Origin: Paracoccaceae bacterium
GTDB taxonomy: Bacteria > Pseudomonadota > Alphaproteobacteria > Rhodobacterales > Rhodobacteraceae
Assembly (NCBI GenBank): GCA_024226455.1
Contig: JAAELR010000063.1
Span: 1 to 44,165, forward strand
Length of the DNA stretch: 44,165 nucleotides
Reading direction: 5' to 3'
Shown: positions 8,640 to 16,344 of the stretch, piece after piece
How positions within the stretch are numbered: position 1 is the first letter of the stretch
Layout of the letters: every line of letters begins with the position of its first letter
Program-made: the position numbers and the translations under genes
Notes under the pieces: generated by a model
The model's input: the letters and a program-made list of their open reading frames with translations, nothing else
Told to the model about the DNA's origin: nothing
Database searches by the model: none

Positions 8640-9980
8640 ATGCAGCAGCATCACCGCGACGTGCGCAAGATCGATCCCTCGCGCGGGGCGACACTGGGCG
8701 ACGGTACGCCCAACGATGGCGACCGGATAGAGATCGGGCCGACGCAGCTGGCCTTTGACGAGTGGCGCGCGGAGGGGCTGGAGCTGCCGGATCTGCAAGT
8801 GATGCGGCGCTATCGCTGGCAGCGGCTGGTCGATGGCATCAACACCCGCGACTACGGTGCGCTGATCGTGTTCGACCCGCTGAACATCCGCTACGCCACC
8901 GACAGCACCAACATGCAGCTCTGGAATACCCACAATCCGTTCCGCGCGCTGATCGTCTGCGCCGATGGATACATGGTGATGTGGGATTACAAGAACTCAC
9001 CTTTCCTCAGCAAATTCAACCATTTGGTGCGCGAGCAACGATCCGGCGCGGACTTCTTCTATTTCGACCGGGGCGACATGGCGCATGTGGCCGCCGAGAC
9101 CTGGTCGGGCGAGGTGCTGGACCTGGTGGTCGAGCATGGTGGCGGCAATATGGGGGTTGGTGTCGACAAGATCATGCTGCATGGGCTTCGTGCGCTGGAG
9201 GCGCGCGGCTTTACCGTGCATGAGGGCGAGGAGCTGACCGAAAAGGCGCGTTCCATCAAGGGCCCCGATGAGATCAAGGCCATGCGCTGCGCCAGCCACG
9301 CCTGCGAGATCTCGGTGCGCGCCATGGAGGATTACGCCCGCGAGATGGGCCCCAAAGGCACCGCCAGCGAAGACGATATCTGGGCCGTGCTGCATGCCGA
9401 GAACATCCGCCGCGGCGGCGAGTGGATAGAGACGCGGCTGCTGACCACCGGCCCGCGCACCAATCCGTGGTTCCAGGAATGCGGCCCGCGCAAGCTGCAG
9501 CCCAATGAGATACTGGCCTTCGACACCGACCTGATCGGCAGCTACGGCATCTGCGTCGACATCTCGCGCACCTGGTGGATCGGGGACAGAAAGCCAACGA
9601 ATGCAATGGTCTACGCCATGCGCCACGGCCATGAACACATCATGACCAACATGGAAATGCTGCGCCCGGGCATCACCATTCCGGAACTGACGGCAAAAGC
9701 GCACCGGCTGGACGACCGGTTTCAGGCGCAGAAATACGGCTGCCTGATGCATGGGGTGGGCCTGTGTGACGAATGGCCTCTGGTCGGCCATCCCGACCGG
9801 GCCGTTCCGGGTGCCTTTGACTATGAGATCAAGCCCGGAATGGTGCTGTGCGTAGAGGCGCTGGTGGGCGAGGTGGGCGGCGATTTTTCCATCAAGCTGG
9901 AAGATCAGGTGCTGGTCACCGAGGATGGCCATGAGAACCTGACCACCTACCCGTTCGACCCCGAATTGATGGGCGGTTAA
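8640..9980 (+). CDS. dddP: Dimethylsulfoniopropionate (DMSP) lyase DddP
   Basis: 446 aa, M24 metallopeptidase fold. DddP cleaves DMSP to dimethyl sulfide and acrylate in marine bacteria. The ATG at 8640 is chosen over 8634 because AGGAAAGG is well placed for it and because numbering then puts the metal and catalytic residues exactly where they are known in characterised DddP: D295, D297, D307, H371, E406 and E421 as metal ligands and D377 in HGVGLCDEWP. The N terminus (RKIDPSRGATLGDGTPND) is also diagnostic of DddP rather than of an aminopeptidase or prolidase. No signal peptide, so cytoplasmic. Divergent from a methyltransferase gene; a short inverted repeat overlaps its ribosome site. Confidence 0.95.
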   Translation: MQQHHRDVRKIDPSRGATLGDGTPNDGDRIEIGPTQLAFDEWRAEGLELPDLQVMRRYRWQRLVDGINTRDYGALIVFDPLNIRYATDSTNMQLWNTHNPFRALIVCADGYMVMWDYKNSPFLSKFNHLVREQRSGADFFYFDRGDMAHVAAETWSGEVLDLVVEHGGGNMGVGVDKIMLHGLRALEARGFTVHEGEELTEKARSIKGPDEIKAMRCASHACEISVRAMEDYAREMGPKGTASEDDIWAVLHAENIRRGGEWIETRLLTTGPRTNPWFQECGPRKLQPNEILAFDTDLIGSYGICVDISRTWWIGDRKPTNAMVYAMRHGHEHIMTNMEMLRPGITIPELTAKAHRLDDRFQAQKYGCLMHGVGLCDEWPLVGHPDRAVPGAFDYEIKPGMVLCVEALVGEVGGDFSIKLEDQVLVTEDGHENLTTYPFDPELMGG

Positions 9981-10043
9981 CGCCGCGCGCACCCGGTTGG
10001 CGCGAATCAGGGGTTAACGCCCGCAAAACAAGGCAATTGCCCT

Positions 10044-10087
10044 GTCGGAATAGCGTCGGATAGCTGTCGGACTTGCGTCGGACCCCG
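10044..10087. repeat. Four GTCGGA boxes at exact 11-bp spacing
   Basis: GTCGGA occurs at 10044, 10055, 10066 and 10077, so four successive 11-bp units share the first six bases while the other five vary. The array lies between the stops of dddP and the convergent Sel1 gene. The spacing is close to one helical turn. It may be a simple slippage array or a set of phased protein sites. Confidence 0.6.
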
Positions 10088-10135
10088 GTACCGCAAACAC
10101 CCGGGTTAACAGAGCGCTCGCGGGGGGCGGGTGGC

Positions 10136-11481
10136 CTAGTCTGCCGCCTGCAGCGCCTCGGCGGCGGCGCAGGCGTCGCTGCCGCCCAGCTCGCAGCCCC
10201 GCCGCAGATGGATCAGCGCCGCGCCGGGGTCCGGCGGCACACCGATGCCGTCGCGGATATTCCAGCCGAGATAGTAACAGCCCAAGGCGTCATCCCCGGT
10301 GCAGGCCTGGCGATAAAGATCGGTGGCCCGCCCCGCATCCGCCGCAACGCCAACGCCGTTTTCGTAGAGAACCCCGAGATTGCTGCAGCCCCCCGCATGG
10401 CCCCCCTCGCAACCCTGCGCGTAAAGCTCTGCCGCGCGCCCCGCATCCGCCGCAACGCCAAGGCCGTTTCGGTAGAGAAGCCCGAGATTGAAGCAGCTTT
10501 TAATGTCCCCCCCGCGCAGGCTGCCCGCCACAGGGTTGCGGCGCGGGCCGGTTCGACCTGGTACTTGGCCCGGCCATCGGACAGGCAGGTTGCGGTCACC
10601 CCGCCCTCGCAGGCGTTCACCTGCAGCAGGAACTGCGTCTCTTCGCTGTCGGCGATGGCGATCATACGCAGGCAGATGTCGCCCTTGAATGTCTGGCACA
10701 CCAGCGCGTCCAGCGTCGACAGGCCGGTCTCGTCCTTTTCCAGCAGCAGCGCCCCGCCCGAGGCGCCGGCATAGACAAAGCCGCTGAGGATCAGCGACAG
10801 GAACAGGGTCGGGCGGTGTTCGACATCCAGCCAGTGGCCAAGGCGCAGGCGGGCGGCAAGGCGCATGGTCCAGGTCGACAGGATGTAACCCCATGTCCAG
10901 ATGCTGGTGAGGAAGGTCGAATAGAACGGCGCCGAGTAGACCGAGAAGGCCAGCGCGATGGCAAGCCAGCCGGTACCGTCATCGGGCAGCAGCCCGCTGG
11001 CGCGGAAGGCCCAGATGGCGCCGAGGATAATGGCGGTGGTGACGATCAGGTCGACCAGCAGGATCAGGGCGTGCAGCGCGCCAGAGCGTATCGCAGGCAG
11101 GCGGCCAAGCAGCCAGCGGGTTTCCGTCAGCGACACATAGTCGGCGCCAAGGTTGACGGCGATGCCGAGCAGCAGCGCTTTGGTCAGAGTCATGTCCTGA
11201 AAATCGACGCGGGTCAGCGTTCCCGACCAGATCATCAGCCCCCAGATGCCCGAGACCGCGATCAGCGAGGCGATGCAGGACCGGATCAGGCATTTCAGGC
11301 TAAGGTGTTTTTCACCGAACAGCGCGTCGAACAGCGAAAGAAAGGTCTTGGCCCAGTTTTCCCGGGTGTCGCCGCCCATCAGCCACAGCGCTATGTATTC
11401 CTTGCGCTCGTTTGCCAGCAGGCCGAGCGCGATCCTTGTCATCCCGAAAAAGCCGATGGCGGCGGCCAGCGGCCAGCCCAA
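10136..11481 (-). pseudogene. Sel1-repeat membrane protein, frameshifted at a G7 run
   Basis: The 5' part (11481 down to about 10514) encodes roughly six membrane segments (for example ALILLVDLIVTTAIILGAIW) followed by a soluble stretch with paired cysteines ending WRAACAGG. The next Sel1-like repeats (SCFNLGLLYRNGLGVAADAG, then CSNLGVLYENGVGV and CYYLGWNIRDGIGV) lie in the other frame down to the stop at 10136. The switch falls exactly at seven G on the coding strand (C7 at 10507-10513); an eighth G would give a continuous protein of about 448 aa. It may be a true mutation, a phase-variable tract, transcriptional slippage or a sequencing error. The start is uncertain: TTG at 11481 or a nearby codon; first in-frame ATG at 11442. 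Confidence 0.75.
10329..10490. repeat. Near-identical 54-bp copies inside the Sel1 repeats
   Basis: The 54-bp segments 10329-10382 and 10437-10490 are almost identical (differences at a few positions such as CAACGCCG/CAAGGCCG) and start 108 bp apart, that is 36 codons, one Sel1 repeat. This suggests a recent in-frame duplication of a repeat unit in the Sel1 part of the gene. Confidence 0.7.
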
Positions 11482-11612
11482 GGTCTCGCGCAGGAACTCT
11501 ATAACAGCGTCCTAAATCCCGACCCCGGTCCACGTTCAATGGCGCGACTGTAGGTTGATTGTCAGCCGCGAGTCCAGTCGCCGGCATTGGGGCCGATCAG
11601 GCCGGGCCCGTT

Positions 11613-11780
11613 TCAGCCGCCGTTGACGATACAGGCGCCATATGTGCTGTCCCAGGTCGACCCCGCCGGGCAAGAGATGGCGTGGTTCTTGGTAAACTGC
11701 TTGTCGCACATATAGGCCGCCGAGGCGGCGGCGGGCGCGAGCAGAGCGGCGACAGTCAGCAAAACGGCAAAGGCTTTCAT
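11613..11780 (-). CDS. Small secreted cysteine-containing protein A
   Basis: 55 aa. The ATG at 11780 follows a strong GGAGG site. Residues 1-21 are a Sec-type signal peptide (MKAFAVLLTVAALLAPAAAS, cleavage near SAA-Y). The mature part is about 33 aa and has three cysteines in the order C-x11-C-P-x10-C (from YMCDKQF to GACIVNGG). It is clearly related to the 52-aa protein at 12175: both have a tyrosine just before the first cysteine, CP at the second, a tyrosine near the third and a terminal glycine. The CP...W/Y...C half resembles part of a peritrophin-A/CBM14 chitin-binding motif, but it is too short to assign. Function unknown. Confidence 0.8.
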   Translation of the reverse strand: MKAFAVLLTVAALLAPAAASAAYMCDKQFTKNHAISCPAGSTWDSTYGACIVNGG

Positions 11781-12099
11781 CGGTAATACCTCCGGGGGGA
11801 TGTTGCGGTGAGTCACAGCGTAAAGCCGCGCGGGGTTTGTGGCAATATGTTCCCGGATGCTGAACAATAGCGGGAAACGAAACAAGCCGTTTCCATTTTC
11901 GCATCAATGCGAGGGGGAATTGCCCTCAGAACGCGGATCCGCGTCAACCCCAAGGGCGCATTTTTTTTGGAAATGGCGACCAACGCCCCTGGCTCTGCCG
12001 GTGGTTATTTGCAGGCGGGTGCACCCCGCTGGGTGCCGTCGGCTCAGATCAACGTCCGGCCGGTGCCGTGGACGGGTCGGCGGTTTCGCCAAACGGATC
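11781..12099. other. Gene-free stretch between the two small secreted-protein genes
   Basis: About 320 nt with no supported gene. It holds the promoter region of protein A on the minus strand and a run of nine T at about 11959-11967. Open frames here are short, rich in arginine and lack ribosome sites. Confidence 0.4.
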
Positions 12100-12128
12100 G
12101 GCCACGTCGGGAAACTCCCGACGTGGCC
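12100..12128 (-). terminator. Perfect 13-bp hairpin downstream of secreted protein B
   Basis: GGCCACGTCGGGA (12100-12112) and its exact complement (12116-12128) flank a three-base loop. It lies 46 nt after the stop of the 52-aa protein gene on the minus strand. The stem is strong but lacks a T tail, so it could be a terminator, an mRNA-stabilising structure or a protein-binding dyad. Confidence 0.55.
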
Positions 12129-12174
12129 GCCCGCAGACCTACGTCCGCTACCTCAGAGAGAGAGAGGATAGTCG

Positions 12175-12333
12175 TCAGCCCGTGGGTTTTTCCACGCATA
12201 ACGCGAATTCGCTGTTATAGACCATGTCGGTCGGGCAGAACGATCCGTCGGGCTTGAGCCGCGTCTCGTTGCAATAGGCGATGGCTAGCGTCGGAAGAGC
12301 AGCCAGAACAAAAACGGCGATTGTGAGTTTCAT
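12175..12333 (-). CDS. Small secreted cysteine-containing protein B
   Basis: 52 aa. The ATG at 12333 begins MKLTIAVFVLAALPTLAIA, a clear signal peptide with cleavage near AIA-Y; an in-frame ATG at 12381 lies inside an inverted repeat and is unlikely. The mature part has three cysteines, C-x11-C-P-x10-C, with the same spacing as protein A at 11613, so the two are paralogues about 400 nt apart on the same strand. A GGGGAAAG ribosome site sits eight bases upstream, directly beside one arm of the inverted repeat 12350-12381. A (AG)n run lies just after the stop. Function unknown; secretion to the periplasm or outside is inferred. Confidence 0.78.
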   Translation of the reverse strand: MKLTIAVFVLAALPTLAIAYCNETRLKPDGSFCPTDMVYNSEFALCVEKPTG

Positions 12334-12349
12334 GTGAAGGACTTTCCCC

Positions 12350-12381
12350 TTGGTTGTCTCTAACGCCATAAAGACAACCAA
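12350..12381. promoter_or_regulatory. 10-bp inverted repeat in front of secreted protein B
   Basis: TTGGTTGTCT (12350-12359) and AGACAACCAA (12372-12381) are perfect arms with a 12-nt spacer, 17-48 nt upstream of the start at 12333. It could be an operator or a leader hairpin ending right next to the GGGGAAAG ribosome site. Just upstream the motif GTTAACAG occurs twice. Confidence 0.5.
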
Positions 12382-12608
12382 ATTGTTAACAGATCGTTAA
12401 CAGCGCCGGAAAATCTGCCGCATTCTTTACGATTTGGAAAGAATTTCCCCGCGCCACTCTCCCCTTGGGCGATCACGCACGGTTCTGACCGCCTTGTGTT
12501 CGCATGCGCACCGATCAGGCAAAAGCCGCCGGCCCGAACGCGTTGTGCCGCAAACCCTGCCCCGACCAACGGGATGAGTGCCTGAACCGGGGTATTGCGC
12601 GACAAGCG

Positions 12609-13916
12609 CTAGTCATCACCGAAGACCCGCGCGAAAATCGTGCCGACATGCTTGGTGTGATAACCAAGGTCGAACTTCTCTTCGATCTCGGCATGCCCGA
12701 GCGCCGCTGTTACCTCTGGATCGGCCTTCAACTCTGCCATGAAGTCGGCGCCCTGCTCCCAGACCCTCATCGCATTGCGCTGCACCAGCCGATAGCTGTC
12801 CTCGCGGCTGACGCCCTTTTGGGTCAGCGCCAGCAGCACGCGCTGGGAATGCACCAGGCCACGGAATTTGTCGAGGTTGGCCATCATGTTGTCGGGATAG
12901 ATCACCAGCTTGTCGATGACCCCGGTCAGGCGGGACAGCGCGAAATCCAGCGTGATCGTGGCATCGGGGCCGATATTGCGCTCTACCGAGCTGTGCGAAA
13001 TGTCGCGCTCGTGCCAGAGCGCGACGTTCTCCATCGCGGGCACCACCGCCATGCGCACCAGACGGGCCAGACCGGTGAGGTTCTCGGTCAGCACCGGGTT
13101 GCGTTTATGCGGCATCGCCGAGCTGCCCTTCTGGCCCTTGGCAAAGAACTCCTCGGCCTCCAGCACCTCGGTACGCTGCATGTGGCGGATCTCTGTCGCG
13201 ACGTTTTCGACAGAGCTGGCCACCACACCGAGTGCGGCGAAAAACGCCGCGTGGCGGTCGCGCGGGATCACCTGGGTGCTGATCGGTTCGGGCACCAGGC
13301 CCAGCCGGGCGCAGACATGATCCTCTACCGCCGGGTCGATATTGGCGAATGTGCCCACCGCGCCGCTGATGGCGCCGGTGGCGATCTCGGCCCGGGCGTC
13401 GCGCAGGCGCGACAGGTTGCGGTCCATTTCGGCGTAGAACCGGGCAAAGGTAAGGCCCATGGTGGTGGGCTCGGCATGGATGCCGTGGCTGCGACCGATG
13501 CGGATGGTGTCCTTGTGCTCAAACGCGCGACGTTTGAGGGTGGCCAAAAGCCCCTTCAAGTCGGCAATCAGGATGTCGGCGGCGCGCACCAGCTGGACGT
13601 TGAAACAGGTGTCCAGCACGTCGGACGAGGTCATGCCCTGATGCACGAAGCGGGCCTCGTCATTGCCGATGATCTCTGCCAGGTGGGTCAGAAAGGCGAT
13701 CACGTCATGTTTGGTCACCGCCTCGATCTCGTCGATGCGGGCAACGTTGAACCCGACGTCTTTCGCCTTCCACACGGCTGCCGCGTTCTCCTTCGGGATC
13801 ACGCCCAGGTCCGCCATGGCGTCGCAGGCATGCGCCTCGATCTCGTACCAGATGCGGAACCTGGTCTCGGGCGACCAGATGGCGACCATGTCGGGGCGGG
13901 AATAGCGGGGGATCAT
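12609..13916 (-). CDS. purB: Adenylosuccinate lyase
   Basis: 435 aa, usual size. It catalyses two steps of purine synthesis: SAICAR to AICAR plus fumarate, and adenylosuccinate to AMP plus fumarate. Visible marks of the aspartase/fumarase superfamily are MTSSDVLDT (95-103), GRSHGIHAEP (141-150) with catalytic histidine, and the flexible signature loop SSAMPHKRNP (265-274) with the catalytic serine. The start ATG at 13916 (MIPRYSRPDM) fits the family. It is divergent from the DUF6314 gene with about 120 nt between; no purine riboswitch or PurR-type box is evident. Confidence 0.97.
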   Translation of the reverse strand: MIPRYSRPDMVAIWSPETRFRIWYEIEAHACDAMADLGVIPKENAAAVWKAKDVGFNVARIDEIEAVTKHDVIAFLTHLAEIIGNDEARFVHQGMTSSDVLDTCFNVQLVRAADILIADLKGLLATLKRRAFEHKDTIRIGRSHGIHAEPTTMGLTFARFYAEMDRNLSRLRDARAEIATGAISGAVGTFANIDPAVEDHVCARLGLVPEPISTQVIPRDRHAAFFAALGVVASSVENVATEIRHMQRTEVLEAEEFFAKGQKGSSAMPHKRNPVLTENLTGLARLVRMAVVPAMENVALWHERDISHSSVERNIGPDATITLDFALSRLTGVIDKLVIYPDNMMANLDKFRGLVHSQRVLLALTQKGVSREDSYRLVQRNAMRVWEQGADFMAELKADPEVTAALGHAEIEEKFDLGYHTKHVGTIFARVFGDD

Positions 13917-14040
13917 GCGCGCGGCCTTTTTTCGAATTGTCGGGGCTTGGGCGCGCTCTTAGACTGGCGCGGTTGGACCGGCAAGGGAGCCCTGTCAGTA
14001 TGCGTGGATGCGTCGCGATTTGTCGGCAGGAAACGGGCAA

Positions 14041-14484
14041 GTGAGCGTGGGCAGTGTGGTCCGCGTGAGGTTGCAGGATTTCGAGGGGCTGTGGCAGATC
14101 GACCGGAAGATCGAGGACCGGATGCTGCCGGGGGTCGGTCTGCTGGCTGGTGAGGCGTGGTTTCTGCGCCAGGGCGATGGCCTGCACTACGTGGAACGCG
14201 GGCAATTGCGCTTTGCCAACCAGCCGCCCCTGGAGACACGGCAAAGCTATGTCTGGCGCGCCGAGGGTTCGCGGATAGCGGTAAGTTTTGCCGATGGCCG
14301 CCCGTTCCACCGGTTTGAGCCCGATTGGCGATGTGCGGCGGCGCATTGGTGCGACCCGGATCAATACGATGTCGGTTATGATTTCTCGGGCTGGCCGGAC
14401 TGGTCGGCCACATGGGTCGTGCGGGGGCCGCGCAAGGACTATACCATGCGCACCCGCCATACCCGGGCCGGTCCGCCCCCATAG
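14041..14484 (+). CDS. DUF6314 family protein
   Basis: About 147 aa from GTG at 14041, which has a well-placed AGGAAA site; an ATG at 14008 would add 11 residues but has no ribosome site. The pattern L.DFEGLW.I.R.I near the start, a mid part with HYVERGQLRF and FADGRPFHRF, then HWCDPDQYDVGYDFSGWPDW and the ending VVRGPRKDYTM match the roseobacter-common DUF6314 family, a small beta-rich domain of unknown function that looks like a lipocalin-type or START-like barrel. No signal peptide. It lies divergent from purB and upstream of fliG, but no functional link is evident. Confidence 0.85.
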   Translation: MSVGSVVRVRLQDFEGLWQIDRKIEDRMLPGVGLLAGEAWFLRQGDGLHYVERGQLRFANQPPLETRQSYVWRAEGSRIAVSFADGRPFHRFEPDWRCAAAHWCDPDQYDVGYDFSGWPDWSATWVVRGPRKDYTMRTRHTRAGPPP

Positions 14485-14496
14485 ACGCCGCACAAT

Positions 14497-14513
14497 CCCG
14501 CACCAGTTGCGGG
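14497..14513 (+). terminator. Short hairpin after the DUF6314 gene
   Basis: CCCGCA (14497-14502) and TGCGGG (14508-14513) form a six-pair stem with a five-base loop 12 nt after the stop codon. No T tract follows, so terminator function is uncertain. Confidence 0.35.
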
Positions 14514-14733
14514 CCGACGCAAAGCGGCACGGGGTGCGGCTGAGCCTTTCGCAATGAACCGGGTTCCCCCTGCGATCCCGCCCAAAAGCCCCCTGCCCCC
14601 GCAGGCGCTGGTCCGCCATGGCGCGCCGGGCAAGGCACCCCGGGGGCTTTTGGTCGAGCAGGCGTGACCGCCCTTGCGCGAGGGGGCGGTTTCAGCCCAC
14701 CGCTAGAACATCCTTAAGACTTGCCTGCCAAAG

Positions 14734-15810
14734 ATGCGCCAAACCATGGAACCGCCCCAGATGAGCCTTGCACCAGCCGCCCTTGCCGCCATCCCTGCAT
14801 CCTCGCGCCGGGTGCTTTCACGCCGGCAGAAGGCTGCGATCGTGGTCCGGTTCCTGCATGCCGAGGGGATGGGGATCTCGCTTGTCGATCTGCCCGACGA
14901 CATGCAGGTGGCGCTGACCGAGCACATGAGCGAGATACGCTATATCGACCGGCCGACCCTGAACGCGGTGGTGACAGAGTTCGCGCTGGAGCTGGACACG
15001 ATCGGCCTGGGCTTTCCAACCGATCTGTCGGGTGCGCTTGGGGTGCTGGACGGCTCGCTCAGCGACAGCGCCGCGGCGCGGTTGCGCATTGCCGCCGGGG
15101 TCGGCCTGAACCGTGACCCGTGGGAGCAGATCGCCGAGCTGGACACCGCGCGGCTGCTGCCGATCCTGCAAGAGGAAAGTATCGAGATCGGCGCCGTGGT
15201 GCTGTCGAAACTGAAAGTATCGAAATCGGCGGAGCTGCTGGGCATGCTGCCCGGCGAGCGTGCCCGCCGCATCACCTATGCGGTATCGCAGACCGGCGCG
15301 GTCGCCCCCGCCACCGTGTCGAAGATTGGCCAGGCGCTTGCCTCGCAGCTTGACGCGGCACCACCCAGCGCCTTCGAGGAGGGCGCGGTGGAACGTGTCG
15401 GAGCGATCCTGAACTTCTCGGCCGCCGCCACCAGAGAGGATGTGCTCGACGGGCTGCGCTCCGAGGATGAGGAATTTGCCGAAGAGGTGCGCAAGGCGAT
15501 CTTTACCTTCGTCAACATCCCCGCCCGGATCGATCCGCGCGACTTGCCCAAGGTCACCCGCGAGGTCGACGCCACGGTGCTGATCACCGCGCTGGCGGCG
15601 GCGGCGGCGAAAGAGGAAGAGGCCAAGGCGGCAGAGTTCATCCTGACCAACATGTCGCAACGCATGGCCGCGCAGTTGCGCGACGAGATCGAGACGCTGG
15701 GCCGGGTCAAGGAGAAGGATGGCGAAGAGGCGATGAACGCTGTGGTGGCTGCGATCCGCGAACTGGAAAGTGCCGGAGAGATCATGCTGGTGGTCGAGGA
15801 GGAGGAGTGA
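14734..15810 (+). CDS. fliG: Flagellar motor switch protein FliG
   Basis: 358 aa from ATG 14734; ATG codons at 14746 and 14761 are alternatives, and none has a good ribosome site. FliG forms the rotor ring of the flagellar C-ring and interacts with the stator. Residues about 28-130 match the FliG N domain (SRRQKAAIVVRFL). The middle domain follows, and the C-terminal domain has the typical EEVRKAIFTFVNI, REVDATVLITAL and FILTNMSQRMAAQLRDEIE stretches, with charged residues that contact MotA. No other flagellar gene is in the window, so it stands outside the main cluster. It is rich in acidic residues at the end (LVVEEEE). Confidence 0.88.
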   Translation: MRQTMEPPQMSLAPAALAAIPASSRRVLSRRQKAAIVVRFLHAEGMGISLVDLPDDMQVALTEHMSEIRYIDRPTLNAVVTEFALELDTIGLGFPTDLSGALGVLDGSLSDSAAARLRIAAGVGLNRDPWEQIAELDTARLLPILQEESIEIGAVVLSKLKVSKSAELLGMLPGERARRITYAVSQTGAVAPATVSKIGQALASQLDAAPPSAFEEGAVERVGAILNFSAAATREDVLDGLRSEDEEFAEEVRKAIFTFVNIPARIDPRDLPKVTREVDATVLITALAAAAAKEEEAKAAEFILTNMSQRMAAQLRDEIETLGRVKEKDGEEAMNAVVAAIRELESAGEIMLVVEEEE

Positions 15811-15824
15811 TACCGGCGCCGGTA
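15811..15824. repeat. 14-bp perfect palindrome abutting the fliG stop
   Basis: TACCGGCGCCGGTA starts at the base after the fliG stop codon. It has no loop bases of its own, so it is better seen as a dyad than as a classical terminator. Confidence 0.45.
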
Positions 15825-16344
15825 GCCCGGAAAATCCAACGGGCGGGCGCCGAGGTTCGCAATGCTTACGGGCAATGGGCCTTGTCATTGCCGCGGTGTG
15901 CTTTGCCATTCTTGCTGGCCGCAAACGCGTGGGCGCGCGGGCATCTACGGCTACGCCGTTGGTGGAAGCTATCAGTGAACGACGGTGGTCCGCGGTGTTT
16001 CCGCACCAGGAGTATGTCGAGCAGACCCAAACGGTGCAATCCAGCCGTCACAACCGGTTGCCGGCGGTCACCGCGGGCGCTGGACAGTGCGGTTCGCCGC
16101 CCCTAACGTCGCGCCATGACGGACGGACACAGATCGCCAGCATGCCAACAAGACAGCATTCTCCGGATACTACTGCCGGACAACGCCCTCCGGAAGGTTC
16201 ACCGGCCGGCATGAGCCACCCTTTGTGCATCAAGGCAGTGATGCCTGCGGGGTCGAAGGCGGCGACACCGGGCGCGCCGGGACGGACCCGGCAGAGGACA
16301 GGCACCGTGGCGCATGATTGCCCCAACCGCCCGCGCGGTCCGCA
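15825..16344. other. 520-nt stretch without a supported gene
   Basis: Frames are open here on both strands, but none has a ribosome site plus recognisable protein features. One plus-strand frame contains a short hydrophobic run (MGLVIAAVCFAILAG) followed by basic residues near 15872-15950, which might be the start of a decayed small membrane protein. The rest is proline- and arginine-rich shadow. The promoter of the permease at 16345 is expected in the last part. Confidence 0.35.

Noticed and set aside
12154-12166. (AG)n run after secreted protein B
   Set aside because: Short simple repeat outside any gene; no sign of a regulatory or phase-variable role.
12504-14153. Long plus-strand open frame across purB
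   Set aside because: Antisense shadow of purB; rich in histidine, arginine and glycine without any motif.
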